From NCBI RefSeq assembly GCF_004332115.1, contig NZ_SJPA01000005.1, positions 1 to 64,000 on the forward strand: DNA of 64,000 nucleotides. Direction: 5' to 3'. The position numbers and the translations under genes were made by a program. Below, piece after piece: positions 49,094 through 60,098 of this stretch (position 1 is the first letter of the stretch; every line of letters begins with the position of its first letter). This stretch comes from Chlorobium sp. N1. GTDB lineage: Bacteria > Bacteroidota > Chlorobiia > Chlorobiales > Chlorobiaceae. The notes under the pieces were generated by a model. That model was not told the DNA's origin. It saw nothing but the letters and a program-made list of their open reading frames with translations, and searched no databases.

Positions 49094-49114
49094 CCGAAAA
49101 GTTAAACTTTTCGG
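49094..49114. promoter_or_regulatory. 21-bp perfect palindrome, likely TetR-family operator
   Basis: CCGAAAAGTT-A-AACTTTTCGG lies 40 bp before the tetR start, in the divergent gap with lipA. Length and symmetry suit a TetR dimer. An overlapping inverted repeat, GTTTAAC..GTTAAAC, shares part of it. Confidence 0.55.
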
Positions 49115-49203
49115 GCAAATGCCCAAGAGAAACCTCCGTATCGACCGCATTTTCTTATATTGACTCGAATCCGACACCCCATGACTGCAGAACACAGGCC
49201 CGT

Positions 49204-50088
49204 ATGGAGGACAGAAGCAGACGAAAACCCGAATGGCTGAAACAGCGCCTTGTTGCCGGTGAGGCTTTCGGCGCCGTCCAGCGCCTCCTCTCCTCAAAGG
49301 GCATCCACACGGTCTGCCGTTCGGCAAAATGCCCCAACCTGCAGGAGTGCTGGTCCCAGGGTACGGCGACCTTCCTGCTGCTCGGCAACGTCTGCACCCG
49401 AAGCTGCAGGTTCTGCGCCATCGACACCTCCAGAATTCCCCCGGCGCCCGAGTCGGATGAACCGCAGCGCGTGGCCGATGCGGCCGGAACCATGAAACTG
49501 CGGTTCGTCGTGCTCACCAGCGTCAATCGTGACGATCTCCAGGACGGAGGGGCCAGTCACTGGACCGAAACCATACAAGCGATCCGCAGGACCTGTCCGG
49601 AAGCCGGCATAGAGTGCCTCATTCCGGATTTTGCGGGAAACGCCGAGGCCCTCCACAGCGTCTGCATCGAGCGGCCGGACGTGCTCAACCACAACATCGA
49701 AACCGTTCCGCGACTCTACTCGAAAGTCCGCCCGCAGGCCGTCTACCTGCGATCGCTTTCGATTCTGGAACGGGCCGCCTCCGAGTACGGGCTCAACACG
49801 AAGTCGGGGCTGATGGTCGGAATGGGAGAAACGTTCGAGGAGGTTGAGGAATCGCTCCGGGACCTCGCCTGCCGAGGCTGCCGGATGGTCACCATCGGCC
49901 AGTACCTGCAGCCTACCGCCGCCCACCTTCCCGTAGAACGCTATGTCACCCCCCAGGAGTTCGCCCGTTACCGGGACTCCGCTCTTTCGCTCGGATTCCT
50001 GAGCGTCCAGTCCGGACCGTTCGTAAGAAGTTCGTACCATGCCGCAGAGTCCAGCGCCCTGTGCACCGAAGTCAACGCAACACAATAA
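49204..50088 (+). CDS. lipA: Lipoyl synthase
   Basis: This 294-residue radical-SAM enzyme inserts two sulfurs into octanoyl groups of lipoyl-dependent proteins. The auxiliary cluster motif [12 protein letters not shown] (about residues 38-49) and the radical-SAM motif CTRSCRFC (about 64-71) are both intact, as is the C-terminal RSSYHA with the Ser ligand. ATG 49204 gives the normal length. It is divergent from tetR and followed 12 bp later by a membrane-protein gene. Confidence 0.95.
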   Translation: MEDRSRRKPEWLKQRLVAGEAFGAVQRLLSSKGIHTVCRSAKCPNLQECWSQGTATFLLLGNVCTRSCRFCAIDTSRIPPAPESDEPQRVADAAGTMKLRFVVLTSVNRDDLQDGGASHWTETIQAIRRTCPEAGIECLIPDFAGNAEALHSVCIERPDVLNHNIETVPRLYSKVRPQAVYLRSLSILERAASEYGLNTKSGLMVGMGETFEEVEESLRDLACRGCRMVTIGQYLQPTAAHLPVERYVTPQEFARYRDSALSLGFLSVQSGPFVRSSYHAAESSALCTEVNATQ

Positions 50089-50100
50089 AAAAGCACTACC

Positions 50101-50679
50101 ATGGAGTTCTCCGCCCCTATGATGGTCTTCAGCTACTGGGCCGTCGCAATCCTGATCGGCCTCGTCTTCTTCCGTCGCGACATTGTGGCGTTCAATAGCG
50201 ATTTCGAACCGCGCAGGGTCATCCTGCTCGTGCTTTCGGCCGCGATCGTCGCTCTCAACGCATGGGTCTACTCCAATTCCACCTACGACGGAGGCCGTCC
50301 GCTCGACATTGCGACCCTTGTCGTCTTCAGCATCGGCAACGGCATTGCCGAAACATTCATGTTCTACGCCGTCTTCCGCATCGGCGAAACACTGGCCGGA
50401 AAAGTCACCACAAACGCCTGGGTGCTGTTCGCTGCAGGGTTTCTCTGCTTCATGATCTACAGCGGCCTCATCCATGGCCTTTTCTGGCTCGACATCCTTC
50501 CCGAGCATGTCGACCAGTCGAGCCCCTTCAAGCCCTTTTTCATGCCGGTGCAGATCCTGATTGCCGGCAGCTGGGCGCTCAGCTTCTTCTGGTACCGCGA
50601 CATCCGCTCCGTCATTCTTCTCCATGCACTGGTGGACCTGACGATGGCATGGAACGTCAGGTTCTCCCTCTTCAACTGA
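50101..50679 (+). CDS. Integral membrane protein of unknown function
   Basis: This 192-residue protein has six predicted membrane segments. GNGIAETFMFYAVFR (about residues 79-93) and LLHALVDLTMAW near residue 177 faintly resemble the E..R and H..D motifs of CPBP intramembrane proteases, but the double Glu is absent, so the link is weak. It lies between lipA and an NAD(P)-binding gene with short gaps and is likely co-transcribed. Confidence 0.65.
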   Translation: MEFSAPMMVFSYWAVAILIGLVFFRRDIVAFNSDFEPRRVILLVLSAAIVALNAWVYSNSTYDGGRPLDIATLVVFSIGNGIAETFMFYAVFRIGETLAGKVTTNAWVLFAAGFLCFMIYSGLIHGLFWLDILPEHVDQSSPFKPFFMPVQILIAGSWALSFFWYRDIRSVILLHALVDLTMAWNVRFSLFN

Positions 50680-50692
50680 ACCGGGAGTCGAT

Positions 50693-51388
50693 ATGGCCAC
50701 GTATTCAGGAACAGTTCTCGTCATCGGAGCCACCGGGCGGACGGGACGGGCAATCGTCGCCCGGCTGAAGCATTACGGCATAGCGTTCCGCCTCTACGTC
50801 CGCTCAGGAGAGAAAGCCGCCGAGCTATTCGGCAGCACTGTCGAAACAGCCATCCAGGTGGGCTCGATCGAGGACGAAGCGGCCCTGAACGCCGCCATGC
50901 AGGGTTGTACAGCGCTTATCTGCGCCATCGGAAGCAACCCTGCAGACCCGTCGTCCCCTCCTCCCTCCGCTATCGACCGCGATGCGGTCCGGCGGCTTGC
51001 CAGGCTAGCCCTAGAGGCGGGAATGCGGCGCTTCATCCTCATCAGCTCGCTCGGAGCCACCCACCCTGAGCACCCGCTCAACAAGTACGGCCAGGTTCTC
51101 ACGATGAAGCTGGAGGGAGAGGACGAAGTGCGCAGGAGATTCTCTACGCCGGAACAGGCCCACACCGTCATCAGGCCGGGAGGGCTTCTTGATGCGCCGC
51201 CGTTCCGGCACAAGCTCATTGCCGCCACAGGCGATACCATTTCAGGTTCGATATGTCGTGGCGATGTAGCCGAAATCGCGGTGCTCTCACTCTCGGAAAC
51301 GGTGACTTCGAACGCCACATTCGAGCTTATCCAGGGTGATGAAACGCCGCAGAAATCCCTCCAAAGCACCTTTGCTTCTCTCAAATAA
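50693..51388 (+). CDS. NAD(P)-binding SDR-like protein (YwnB/HSCARG type)
   Basis: This 231-residue protein of the atypical short-chain dehydrogenase class has the dinucleotide motif GATGRTGRAIVARL (about residues 12-25), CTALICAIGS near residue 72 and RRFILISSLGA near residue 115. The catalytic Tyr-Lys pair is not clearly present, as in NAD(P)-sensor members. Specific function is unknown. It lies 13 bp after the membrane-protein gene. Confidence 0.8.
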   Translation: MATYSGTVLVIGATGRTGRAIVARLKHYGIAFRLYVRSGEKAAELFGSTVETAIQVGSIEDEAALNAAMQGCTALICAIGSNPADPSSPPPSAIDRDAVRRLARLALEAGMRRFILISSLGATHPEHPLNKYGQVLTMKLEGEDEVRRRFSTPEQAHTVIRPGGLLDAPPFRHKLIAATGDTISGSICRGDVAEIAVLSLSETVTSNATFELIQGDETPQKSLQSTFASLK

Positions 51389-51723
51389 GCAGAGTCGCGA
51401 CCAACAAAACCAAGCATTGCGTACTGCCATAACCCGAAATCTCCGGAGGCTATACGCGCTTCACCCAACCGGCATGGATACCGGAAAACCCAGCCGCACC
51501 ACCCATGGCGGCTGATCGTAAATGATAGCCCACTTATTACTAGACTCCACCAACAACACCATTGCAATAAAAGTTTACTTGTGTTGGAACTGTCGCTTCA
51601 GTTGCCTAGGAAGACATTAGCTCATAGCACTCTAGTTGTTTTATTACAAGTAAATAGTGACCACAGATGAAGAGTGGGATTTAGGTAAGGGACACGGGAT
51701 TCACGACACCAACAACCGAATAC
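51389..51723. other. A+T-rich intergenic region with inverted repeats
   Basis: No gene is supported. A 7-bp hairpin (51491-51497 with 51508-51514) could end the upstream unit. A 9-bp inverted repeat, TTTACTTGT at 51574-51582 and ACAAGTAAA at 51646-51654, brackets 63 bp. Composition shifts clearly from GC-rich to A+T-rich, continuing into the first codons of the glycosylase gene. Confidence 0.5.
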
Positions 51724-52668
51724 ATGTATTTTTATATGAAGCCAGTTAACCTGCATGGGGTATCGCTTGATATTGAGTCCTCGCTGTTCAGCGGACAGTC
51801 GTTTATGTGGGATAAATTAAGCGGCGGCGGGATGTATTATTGCGCTCCGATCAGCGTCAGCGCTGTCATTATTCAGGCTTCTGATGCTGAAGGCGTCGAG
51901 ATTATTTGCGATTCGGACGCTGTCGATGCATTGCCTCCGGAGGAATGGTTTTCCCGCTATTTCTCTCTCGATGTCGATACGGAATCCCTTTTCTCCGAAG
52001 CGTTCCGTCTGCGCTATCCGCAGCTTGCCGGACTTCTGGCCCGGTATCGGGGCCTGCGGGTGCTGAGGCAGGATCCATTCGAAACAATGGTTTCGTTCAT
52101 GTGTGCGCAGGGAATCGGAATGGCTCTGATACGCCGCCAGGTCACGATGCTCCGGGAGCAGTTCGGCGAGCCCTTAACGGTGCAGTTCGACGGAGGGGCA
52201 GCAAGGATCCACCGCTTCCCTACCCCGCAGCGCCTTGCCGAAGCCGATCCCATGAAACTGAGGGCATGTACGAACAACAATCTCGCCAGGGCCCGCAATA
52301 TCGTTGCGGCGTCAAGGAAGGTCGCTGAAGGATGCATTGACTTTACATCGCTTGCCAGCCCCGAAACTTCGCAGGAGGATATCCGCTCCGCCCTTTCGGC
52401 CTGCGCGGGGATAGGACTGAAGATCGCCGACTGCATCGCCCTGTTCGGCCTCGGCCGCTTCGGCGCCTTTCCGATAGACACCCATGTCCGGCAGTTTCTC
52501 GGCGAGTGGTTCGGTTTTCCAGAGGCGTCAGGGGCTCTAACCGACAGGACCTACCGCATCTTATCCGACAGGGCGACCGATCTTCTGGGCCCGGAGCTCG
52601 CAGGATATGCCGGGCACCACCTCTTCCACTGCTGGCGCACGGAAGTCAGGGGACTGCAGGCCTTCTGA
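51724..52668 (+). CDS. 8-oxoguanine DNA glycosylase, OGG1 type
   Basis: This 314-residue helix-hairpin-helix glycosylase excises oxidised purines and nicks the strand. The HhH-GPD motif ACAGIGLKIADCIALF (226-241) has the Schiff-base Lys233, and the catalytic Asp252 is in FPIDTHV. NNNLARARNIV near residues 184-194 matches the OGG1 NNN motif. The N-terminal 100 residues correspond to the OGG_N domain. Start at 51724 or ATG 51736. It lies behind an A+T-rich gap and looks monocistronic. OGG1 is rarer in bacteria than MutM. Confidence 0.85.
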   Translation: MYFYMKPVNLHGVSLDIESSLFSGQSFMWDKLSGGGMYYCAPISVSAVIIQASDAEGVEIICDSDAVDALPPEEWFSRYFSLDVDTESLFSEAFRLRYPQLAGLLARYRGLRVLRQDPFETMVSFMCAQGIGMALIRRQVTMLREQFGEPLTVQFDGGAARIHRFPTPQRLAEADPMKLRACTNNNLARARNIVAASRKVAEGCIDFTSLASPETSQEDIRSALSACAGIGLKIADCIALFGLGRFGAFPIDTHVRQFLGEWFGFPEASGALTDRTYRILSDRATDLLGPELAGYAGHHLFHCWRTEVRGLQAF

Positions 52669-52819
52669 GTCACCCCTGGCGCCTTGCCGAAAGCACTTGC
52701 AACGGGGGGCTTTTTTCCGTGTATCGGCTTTTTTCTCAAGCCCTAATTCAATACCTTATGGGACGAAATTACGGCCAATGAGCCCTCTTTGAACCCATAC
52801 GGATGAGCACCGCCGAAGC

Positions 52820-55800
52820 ATGCTGAAAATTTTCGAGAAGATATTCGGGTCCAAGCACGATAAAGACGTCCAAAAGATCCAGCCGGTCGTCGACCGGATC
52901 AATGCACTGCAGGAAACCCTTGTTCCGCTCAGCGACGATGAGCTCAGGGCGCGGTGCACAGCCCTCCGGGAGAGGATACGCAAGACGCTTGAGCCGATCG
53001 AGGCCAAGCGCCGCGAGCTCTACCACCGCCTTGACGACGCATCCATAACGCTTGAGGATGCCGATCTGGTCAACGAGGAGATCGATGCGCTCTCCGGGCG
53101 TTACGAGACCGAGACCGCTTCGGTGCTCGAGGAGATCCTCCCCGAAACCTATGCCATCGTCAAGGACACCTGCCGCCGCCTCAAGGGCCATACCTACATG
53201 GTGATGGGGCGCGAGATGATCTGGGACATGGTTCCCTACGACGTGCAGCTCATCGGCGGCGTCGTACTCCACTCCGGAAAGATCTCGGAAATGGCCACCG
53301 GCGAGGGCAAGACCCTCGTCTCGACGCTTCCGACCTTTCTCAACGCCCTGACCGGCCGCGGCGTCCACCTCGTCACCGTCAACGACTACCTGGCCCAGCG
53401 CGACAAGGAGTGGATGCAGCCCGTCTTCGAGTTCCACAACATCTCGGTCGGCGTCATCCTCAACACCATGCTCCCCGAAGAGCGCCGCCGGCAGTACCAG
53501 TGCGACGTCACCTACGGTACCAACAACGAATTCGGCTTCGACTACCTGCGCGACAACATGGCCGGCACCGAGGACGAGATGGTCCAGCGCGACTTCTATT
53601 TCGCCATCGTCGACGAGGTGGACAGCGTGCTTATCGACGAAGCCCGCACGCCTCTCATCATCTCCGGACCCGTCCCCAATGCCGACAACAGCAAGTTCGA
53701 CGAGATCAGGCCCTGGATCGAGCAGCTGGTGCGCGCCCAGCAGCACCTCACGGCCTCCTTCCTCGCAGAGGCGGAAAAGGGCCTCAAAAACGAGAAGCCC
53801 GACGCACAATCCGGCCTGGCGCTGCTCCGCGTCAAGCGCGGCCAGCCGAAGAACAGCCGCTACATCAAGCTGCTGGCACAGCAGGGTGTCGCCAGGCATG
53901 TGCAGACGACCGAGAACGAATACCTGCGCGACAACGCCAGCAGGATGCACGAGGTCGACGACGAGCTCTACTTCGCCGTCGACCTGAAGGCCTCGACCAT
54001 CGATCTCACCGACAAGGGACGGGAGTTCCTCAGCAAGCTGAGCCACCAGGACCGCGACCTCTTCCTGCTTCCCGACGTAGGAACCGAGATCGCCGCCATC
54101 GATGCCGACGGTTCGATTTCCTCGCAGGACAAGATCGCACGCAAGGACGAGGTCTACCGCCTGTTTGCAGACCGCTCCGAGCGCCTGCACAACATCGCCC
54201 AGCTCCTGAAGGCCTATACGCTTTTCCAGAAGGACGACGAGTACGTGGTACAGAACGGGCAGGTGATGATCGTCGACGAGTTCACCGGGCGCATCCTGCC
54301 CGGCAGGCGCTACAGCGACGGCCTGCACCAGGCCATCGAGGCCAAGGAGAACGTCAAGATCGAGGGCGAGACGCAGACCATGGCGACCGTCACGATCCAG
54401 AACTTCTTCCGACTCTACAAGAAGCTTGCCGGCATGACCGGTACGGCCGAAACCGAAGCCTCCGAGTTCTACGAGATCTACAAGCTCGACGTTGTGTCCA
54501 TTCCCACCAACCGCCCCATCCAGCGCAGGGACATGGACGACCTCGTCTACAAGACCCGGCGCGAGAAATACAACGCCATCGCAGCCAAGGTGGAGGAACT
54601 CCAGAAAAAGGGCCAGCCGGTGCTTGTCGGAACGACAAGCGTCGAGGTCTCCGAAACCCTCTCGCGCATGCTGCGCGGCCGACGCATCCAGCACAACGTG
54701 CTCAATGCCAAGCAGAACGAGCGCGAAGCCGAGATCGTCGCCGAGGCCGGCCGGAAAGGCGCGGTGACCATCGCCACGAACATGGCCGGCCGCGGTACAG
54801 ACATCAAGCTCGGCGAAGGGGTAAGGGACCTCGGTGGCCTTTACATCCTCGGCTCCGAGCGGCACGAGTCCCGCCGGATCGACCGCCAGCTCAGAGGCCG
54901 GGCCGGCCGCCAGGGAGATCCCGGCGAATCGGTCTTCTTCGTCTCCCTCGAAGACGAACTGATGCGCCTTTTCGGTTCAGACCGCGTCATCTCCGTCATG
55001 GACCGGCTCGGCCATGAAGATGGCGACGTCATCGAGCACTCGATGATCACCAAATCGATTGAGCGTGCGCAGAAGAAGGTCGAGGAGCAGAACTTCGCTA
55101 TCCGCAAGCGCCTTCTCGAGTACGACGACGTCCTCAACCAGCAGCGCGAGGTCATCTACACCCGCCGGCGGGACGGCCTGAAGAAGGAGCGGCTTACGAG
55201 CGACATCCTCGACCTGCTCCGCGACTACTGCGACACCACCGTCGAAAAATACCACAAGGCGCTCGACGTCGACGGGCTCGAGGAGCAGGTGCTTCGCGAA
55301 CTCTCCATCGAGTTCAAGCCCGAACGGGAGCGTTTCGAGGAGGACGGAGCCGAGGCCCTTGCCGACCGGCTCTATGAGCTCGCGCTCGCCTTCTACCGCC
55401 GCAAGGAGGAGATGGTGCCCGAAGAGATCATGCGCCAGATCGAGAAGTACGCCGTGCTCAGCGTCATCGACAAGCACTGGCGGGAGCACCTGCGCGAGAT
55501 CGACACTCTTCGCGAGGGCATCAACCTCCGCGCATACGGCCAGAAGGATCCGCTCCTCGAGTACAAGCAGGAGGCCTACAACCTCTTCATCGCTCTCCTT
55601 CACGAGATCGAGCTCGAAACCCTTTCGCTCGCCTTCAAGCTTTTCCCCGTCAATCCGGACGAGGCGCAGCAGTTGGAGGAGCGCCGGCGCCAGGAGGCCA
55701 TCCGGCAGGAAAAGCTGATGGCTGCCCAGCACGAGGAGGCCGGAACCATTTACCGGGCCGGCGCTGAACCGGACACCAAAGCACCCGGGCAGCAACCGGC

Positions 55801-55897
55801 CACTGCCGACCACTCGAGGCCGGGAAGGAACGACCTGTGCCCCTGCGGAAGCGGCAAGAAATACAAGAACTGCTGCGGCCAGCAGGCCTCTGCGTGA
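52820..55897 (+). CDS. secA: Protein translocase ATPase SecA
   Basis: This 1025-residue motor pushes preproteins through SecYEG. Walker A MATGEGKT is at 158-165, [15 protein letters not shown] near residue 268, and [11 protein letters not shown] near 655. The C-terminal zinc-binding SEC-C tail [16 protein letters not shown] is complete, as in SecB-interacting SecA. It is about 120 residues longer than E. coli SecA through an N-terminal insertion (about 50-110) and one in the preprotein-binding region (about 290-380), as in other Chlorobi/Bacteroidetes. Confidence 0.96.
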   Translation: MLKIFEKIFGSKHDKDVQKIQPVVDRINALQETLVPLSDDELRARCTALRERIRKTLEPIEAKRRELYHRLDDASITLEDADLVNEEIDALSGRYETETASVLEEILPETYAIVKDTCRRLKGHTYMVMGREMIWDMVPYDVQLIGGVVLHSGKISEMATGEGKTLVSTLPTFLNALTGRGVHLVTVNDYLAQRDKEWMQPVFEFHNISVGVILNTMLPEERRRQYQCDVTYGTNNEFGFDYLRDNMAGTEDEMVQRDFYFAIVDEVDSVLIDEARTPLIISGPVPNADNSKFDEIRPWIEQLVRAQQHLTASFLAEAEKGLKNEKPDAQSGLALLRVKRGQPKNSRYIKLLAQQGVARHVQTTENEYLRDNASRMHEVDDELYFAVDLKASTIDLTDKGREFLSKLSHQDRDLFLLPDVGTEIAAIDADGSISSQDKIARKDEVYRLFADRSERLHNIAQLLKAYTLFQKDDEYVVQNGQVMIVDEFTGRILPGRRYSDGLHQAIEAKENVKIEGETQTMATVTIQNFFRLYKKLAGMTGTAETEASEFYEIYKLDVVSIPTNRPIQRRDMDDLVYKTRREKYNAIAAKVEELQKKGQPVLVGTTSVEVSETLSRMLRGRRIQHNVLNAKQNEREAEIVAEAGRKGAVTIATNMAGRGTDIKLGEGVRDLGGLYILGSERHESRRIDRQLRGRAGRQGDPGESVFFVSLEDELMRLFGSDRVISVMDRLGHEDGDVIEHSMITKSIERAQKKVEEQNFAIRKRLLEYDDVLNQQREVIYTRRRDGLKKERLTSDILDLLRDYCDTTVEKYHKALDVDGLEEQVLRELSIEFKPERERFEEDGAEALADRLYELALAFYRRKEEMVPEEIMRQIEKYAVLSVIDKHWREHLREIDTLREGINLRAYGQKDPLLEYKQEAYNLFIALLHEIELETLSLAFKLFPVNPDEAQQLEERRRQEAIRQEKLMAAQHEEAGTIYRAGAEPDTKAPGQQPATADHSRPGRNDLCPCGSGKKYKNCCGQQASA

Positions 55898-55927
55898 AAC
55901 GGCAATACAGAACCCCAATAAAGAACA

Positions 55928-58207
55928 ATGACTGAACCGGAAGTAAATGCGGCACTAGCCGCCGAGCATGGCCTCAGCGCCGAAGAGTACCAGAAGATCC
56001 AGGAGGTGCTCGGACGCACCCCCACCTTCACCGAGCTCGGCATCTTCTCCGTCATGTGGAGCGAACACTGCAGCTACAAGAACTCCATCGCGGTGCTGAA
56101 GACCCTTCCGCGTGAAGGCGAGTCCCTCCTTACCGGAGCCGGAGAGGAAAACGCCGGCCTCGTCGACATCGGCGACAACCTGGCCGTCGCCTTCAAGATC
56201 GAATCCCACAACCACCCCTCCGCCGTCGAACCATACCAGGGCGCGGCAACCGGGGTCGGCGGCATCCACCGCGACATCTTCACCATGGGGGCCCGACCGG
56301 TCGCCTCGCTGAACTCGCTCCGCTTCGGATCCCCCAAGGATCCCCGGGTCCGCTATCTCGTCGACGGCGTGGTGCGCGGTATCGGCGACTACGGCAACTC
56401 CTTCGGCGTGCCGACCGTCGGCGGCGAGATCTACTTCGAGGAGTGCTACACCGGCAACCCCCTCGTCAACGCCATGTCGGTCGGCATCGTCGAACATGAC
56501 AAGACCGTCAGCGCCACAGCCGAAGGCGAGGGCAACCCCGTCCTCATCGTCGGCTCCTCGACCGGCCGCGACGGCATCCACGGCGCCACGTTCGCGTCCG
56601 AAGACCTCAGCGAAGCCTCCGAAGACAAGCGCCCGAGCGTCCAGGTCGGCGACCCGTTCGCGGAAAAGCTCCTGCTCGAGGCCACGCTCGAGGCCATCGC
56701 CACCGGTCATGTCTCCGGACTCCAGGACATGGGCGCAGCCGGCATTACGAGCTCCACGTCCGAAATGAGCGCCCGAGGCATCGAAAAACACGGCCGGGGC
56801 GGCATCACGATCGACCTCGATCTCGTGCCCACCCGCGAAGCCGGCATGAGCGCATACGAGATCATGCTCTCGGAGTCGCAGGAGCGGATGCTCGTCGTGG
56901 CCGAAAAAGGCCATGAGGACGAGATCATCGAGGTCTATAAAAAATGGGACGTCGAGGCCCGGGTCGTCGGCAGGGTCACCTCCGACAACCATGTCCGGGT
57001 GCTGCACCACGGGGAAGAGGTCGCGGCCATCCCGGCCGAATCGCTCGTGCTCGGCGGCGGAGCTCCCGTCTATATCCGCGAGGCCCTGGAGAAGAAGCCC
57101 GAAACGGTTCCTGCGACGCTCTCCCCCGACCAGGGGCTCGACCTGCGCAAGCTCGCCCTCACGCTCCTGTCCCGCCCCAACATCGCCAGCAAGCGCTGGG
57201 TCTACCGCCAGTACGACTCGATGGTCCAGACCAATACGGTGACCCCGGTCGGCCATACCGACGCCGCCGTCATCCGCATCCGCGGAACGAAGAAGGGCCT
57301 GGCCATGAAGACCGACTGCAATTCCCGCTACGTTTATCTCAATCCGCTTGCCGGCGGCCGGATTGCGGTCGCCGAGTGCGCACGCAACATCGCCTGCAGC
57401 GGCGCACGGCCTCTTGCCATCACCAACTGCCTCAACTTCGGCAACCCCTACAAGCCCGAGGTCTACTTCCAGTTCATGACCTCGGTGCAGGGCATGGGAG
57501 ACGCCTGCCGGGCCTTCAACACCCCGGTCACCGGCGGCAACGTCAGCTTCTACAACGAGTCCACGCACGGAGGAGGGCGCGCGGCCATCTACCCCACGCC
57601 GACCATCGGCATGATCGGCCTGCTCGACGACATGGAGAACCTTGTCGGGTCGACCTTCACGACCGAAGGCGACGCCATCATCCTCTTCGGCGACCCCGAC
57701 CTCAAGCTCGACGGGTCGGAGTACCAGGTCATGCAGTACGCAACGCCCGGCACCGACGCCCCCGAGATCGACCTCGAGCACGAAAAGAACCTGCAGGACC
57801 TGCTGGTCTCGCTTGCCGAGCAGAAGCTGCTCCACTCGGCGCATGACGTCTCAGACGGCGGGCTCTTCGTCACCCTTGCCGAAAAATCCGTTATGGACGA
57901 GCATCGCCAGCTCGGCTTCGACGTCGATCTTGAGGACTGCGGATCCGGGCCCTACAGGGTCCAGGAGCAGCTCTTCAGCGAGGCGCAGGGGCGGGTTGTT
58001 GCGACCATCGCACCCGATGCAGCGCGGGCGGTCATCGAGGAAGCGGTCCGCTGCAGCGTGCCGGTGCGCGTGATCGGCAAGGTCGTCGCAAGCGGCGCCG
58101 CCATCGCCGTCGACGGCCACGAAACGCTCCGCTTCACCACCGAGGAGCTCTCGGCAGCCTACTACGACGCGCTCGAAAACGCCCTGCACCTCAACGAACT
58201 TCCCTAA
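55928..58207 (+). CDS. purL: Phosphoribosylformylglycinamidine synthase II
   Basis: This 759-residue ATP-dependent enzyme converts FGAR to FGAM with ammonia from PurQ in purine synthesis. It is the small-type PurL, which needs PurS and PurQ, not the fused form. [14 protein letters not shown] (about residues 40-53, active-site His), [11 protein letters not shown] and [17 protein letters not shown] are intact. It starts 30 bp after secA and may be co-transcribed with it. Confidence 0.95.
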   Translation: MTEPEVNAALAAEHGLSAEEYQKIQEVLGRTPTFTELGIFSVMWSEHCSYKNSIAVLKTLPREGESLLTGAGEENAGLVDIGDNLAVAFKIESHNHPSAVEPYQGAATGVGGIHRDIFTMGARPVASLNSLRFGSPKDPRVRYLVDGVVRGIGDYGNSFGVPTVGGEIYFEECYTGNPLVNAMSVGIVEHDKTVSATAEGEGNPVLIVGSSTGRDGIHGATFASEDLSEASEDKRPSVQVGDPFAEKLLLEATLEAIATGHVSGLQDMGAAGITSSTSEMSARGIEKHGRGGITIDLDLVPTREAGMSAYEIMLSESQERMLVVAEKGHEDEIIEVYKKWDVEARVVGRVTSDNHVRVLHHGEEVAAIPAESLVLGGGAPVYIREALEKKPETVPATLSPDQGLDLRKLALTLLSRPNIASKRWVYRQYDSMVQTNTVTPVGHTDAAVIRIRGTKKGLAMKTDCNSRYVYLNPLAGGRIAVAECARNIACSGARPLAITNCLNFGNPYKPEVYFQFMTSVQGMGDACRAFNTPVTGGNVSFYNESTHGGGRAAIYPTPTIGMIGLLDDMENLVGSTFTTEGDAIILFGDPDLKLDGSEYQVMQYATPGTDAPEIDLEHEKNLQDLLVSLAEQKLLHSAHDVSDGGLFVTLAEKSVMDEHRQLGFDVDLEDCGSGPYRVQEQLFSEAQGRVVATIAPDAARAVIEEAVRCSVPVRVIGKVVASGAAIAVDGHETLRFTTEELSAAYYDALENALHLNELP

Positions 58208-58210
58208 GCG

Positions 58211-59791
58211 ATGCGGCCCGTACTGACAGCACAGGAAATGCAGTCGGCCGACAGGGCCGCCATCGAACGCCTCGGGATCAGCGGTCGGTGCCTGATGGAG
58301 CTTGCCGGAAAGGAGTGCGTACGCGTGCTTCTTGAGCAGCTCGGCGACCAGTCGCCGGAAGGCATGGCGTTTCTCGTCGTCGCCGGCAAAGGCAACAATG
58401 GCGGAGACGGCTTCGTCATCGCCCGCCACCTCCTGAACCTCGGCGCAGCCGTCGACCTGGTGCTTCTCTACCCCGAACAGGCATGCGCAGAGGACGCCGC
58501 CGGCAACCTCCGCATTCTCCGGGGGTATGAGGCCCTGGACCAGCCGATCCGCATCTTCGAAAGCCACACGGAAGCGCTTCCCTTCGTTTCCGAGCAGGAA
58601 TACGCCGTCATCATCGACGCGATGTCGGGCACCGGCCTCCGCATCGAGGGACCCGGTTCGGAACTGCGCTCTCCTCTTGCCGAAGGCATCGAGCTCGTCA
58701 ACGCGCTCGGCGAACGCACCGGCGCGCTCACCATGTCGATCGACCTCCCCTCCGGCCTCGACGCGACGAGCGGCCATGCGGCACTTCCCTCCGTAGCCGC
58801 AGATATCACCCTCACCATGGCCTTCATGAAGCGCGGCCTCCTGCTCAACGAAGGCCCCGAACTCTGCGGGGAGGTATCCGTAGCCGAAATCTCCATTCCC
58901 CCGTTCCTCGGAGAGGACGCCGGCGCCTTCCTTGTCGACGAATCGTTTGCCGCCGACCACTTCGCCCTCCGCCCCGAAAGCAGCTCCAAGCATATGAACG
59001 GCCGGGTGCTCATCATCGCAGGTTCCTCGAGCGGGAGCGGCTCGATGGGAGGCGCTGCGATGCTTTCGGCCGGTGCGGCGGTTCGTACCGGTGCCGGTTA
59101 TGTGGCCGTCTCCGTCCCCCTGGCCCTCGCTATGGCCATACACCTCTCCGTGCCGGAAGCGGTCGTGATCTCAAGAGAACCCGAAACGCTGCGGGAGAAG
59201 ATCCGCTGGGCGGACGCCATTCTCATCGGCCCCGGACTCGGACGCGACAGTGATGCCCTCGATCTCGTCGAGCGGCTCGTCTGCGATCCGGAGGCCGCAG
59301 CCAAAAAGCTCATCCTCGATGCCGACGCGCTCTTTGCCGTAGCGGAGCGCGGGCTGCTCGAGCAGCTCAGCGACAGGGCTGAGGTGGTCATGACACCGCA
59401 TTACGGTGAGTTCGCCCGCATCACGGGACTTTCAGCGGAGGCTGTCGCCGCCGACCCGATGGGCGTTGCCCGCGACTTTGCATCCACCTACGGACTCAAC
59501 CTCCTGCTCAAGGGGAATCCAACCGTCATCGCCACCCCGACGGGCCCCCTTCTTTTGAACACGAGCGGCACCGAAGCGCTTGCAACCGCCGGAACGGGAG
59601 ACGTGCTCTCCGGCATTGCGGCGGCCCTGGCCGCCAAGGGCGAATGCCCGGCCGAGGCCGCCGCCGCGGCCGCATGGTTCCACGGCAGGGCCGGGGACCT
59701 GGCCGGAGACGTTTCGAGCCTCGTTTCGGCGACCATGGTCAGGGACTCCATCCGGAGCGCCATCGAAGAGGTGTTCCACTTTGAGGATTGA
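58211..59791 (+). CDS. nnr: Bifunctional NAD(P)H-hydrate epimerase / ADP-dependent NAD(P)H-hydrate dehydratase
   Basis: This 526-residue metabolite-repair enzyme has an N-terminal YjeF_N epimerase (about residues 1-215; VAGKGNNGGDGFVIARHL near 58-75 and DAMSGTGLRIEGP) and a C-terminal carbohydrate-kinase-like dehydratase (about 235-520; LIGPGLGRDSDAL, MTPHYGEFARITG and AGTGDVLSGIAAAL near 460). The fused form is the usual bacterial arrangement. It begins 3 bp after purL, a likely shared transcript. Confidence 0.94.
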   Translation: MRPVLTAQEMQSADRAAIERLGISGRCLMELAGKECVRVLLEQLGDQSPEGMAFLVVAGKGNNGGDGFVIARHLLNLGAAVDLVLLYPEQACAEDAAGNLRILRGYEALDQPIRIFESHTEALPFVSEQEYAVIIDAMSGTGLRIEGPGSELRSPLAEGIELVNALGERTGALTMSIDLPSGLDATSGHAALPSVAADITLTMAFMKRGLLLNEGPELCGEVSVAEISIPPFLGEDAGAFLVDESFAADHFALRPESSSKHMNGRVLIIAGSSSGSGSMGGAAMLSAGAAVRTGAGYVAVSVPLALAMAIHLSVPEAVVISREPETLREKIRWADAILIGPGLGRDSDALDLVERLVCDPEAAAKKLILDADALFAVAERGLLEQLSDRAEVVMTPHYGEFARITGLSAEAVAADPMGVARDFASTYGLNLLLKGNPTVIATPTGPLLLNTSGTEALATAGTGDVLSGIAAALAAKGECPAEAAAAAAWFHGRAGDLAGDVSSLVSATMVRDSIRSAIEEVFHFED

Positions 59792-59858
59792 CCTCCTCTC
59801 TCCTCCCCGGTCAACCCCTGTCCCGCCCTCCAACCAGCCCGGTCAGAATGCAGCAGGA

Positions 59859-59874
59859 TGACACTGCTGTGTCA
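59859..59874. promoter_or_regulatory. 16-bp palindrome, possible enhancer-binding site
   Basis: TGACAC-TGCT-GTGTCA is a perfect inverted repeat about 190 bp upstream of the predicted sigma54 start, the usual distance for an NtrC-family activator site. The activator is not identified. Confidence 0.4.
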
Positions 59875-60029
59875 GTTCGCCACAACTGCTCCGCTCCTCC
59901 ACCGGCTGTATCGGCATGATGATTCACGGACACCCGTTTCTGCCAATTTTTTTTCAGTGCCTCTCCATGCAGGATTTTAGCGCATTCAGGGGCGTATTCG
60001 CGGTATTGTAAACAGCGTATTATAGGGTT

Positions 60030-60045
60030 TGGCGCGGCGCTTGCA
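60030..60045 (+). promoter_or_regulatory. Sigma54 -24/-12 promoter candidate
   Basis: TGGCGC-N5-TTGCA matches the sigma54 consensus TGGCAC-N5-TTGCW with one mismatch and exact GG-N10-GC spacing. Transcription would start near 60056, 43 bp before the first subunit gene. Confidence 0.55.
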
Positions 60046-60098
60046 TAATGAATGCCGTATGAGTCTCCATAACGGCACGCGCCCCAACCCCTACCGCA

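Larger units (their letters stand above)
59792..60098. other. Intergenic region with regulatory sites before the pilus-like cluster
   Basis: This 307-bp gap has no gene. It contains a 16-bp palindrome (59859-59874) and a sigma54-type promoter (60030-60045), spaced as an enhancer and its promoter often are. Confidence 0.6.

Noticed and set aside
52669-52819. Terminator between the glycosylase and secA
   Set aside because: A T run follows a GC-rich patch, but no stem longer than about 5 bp could be paired.
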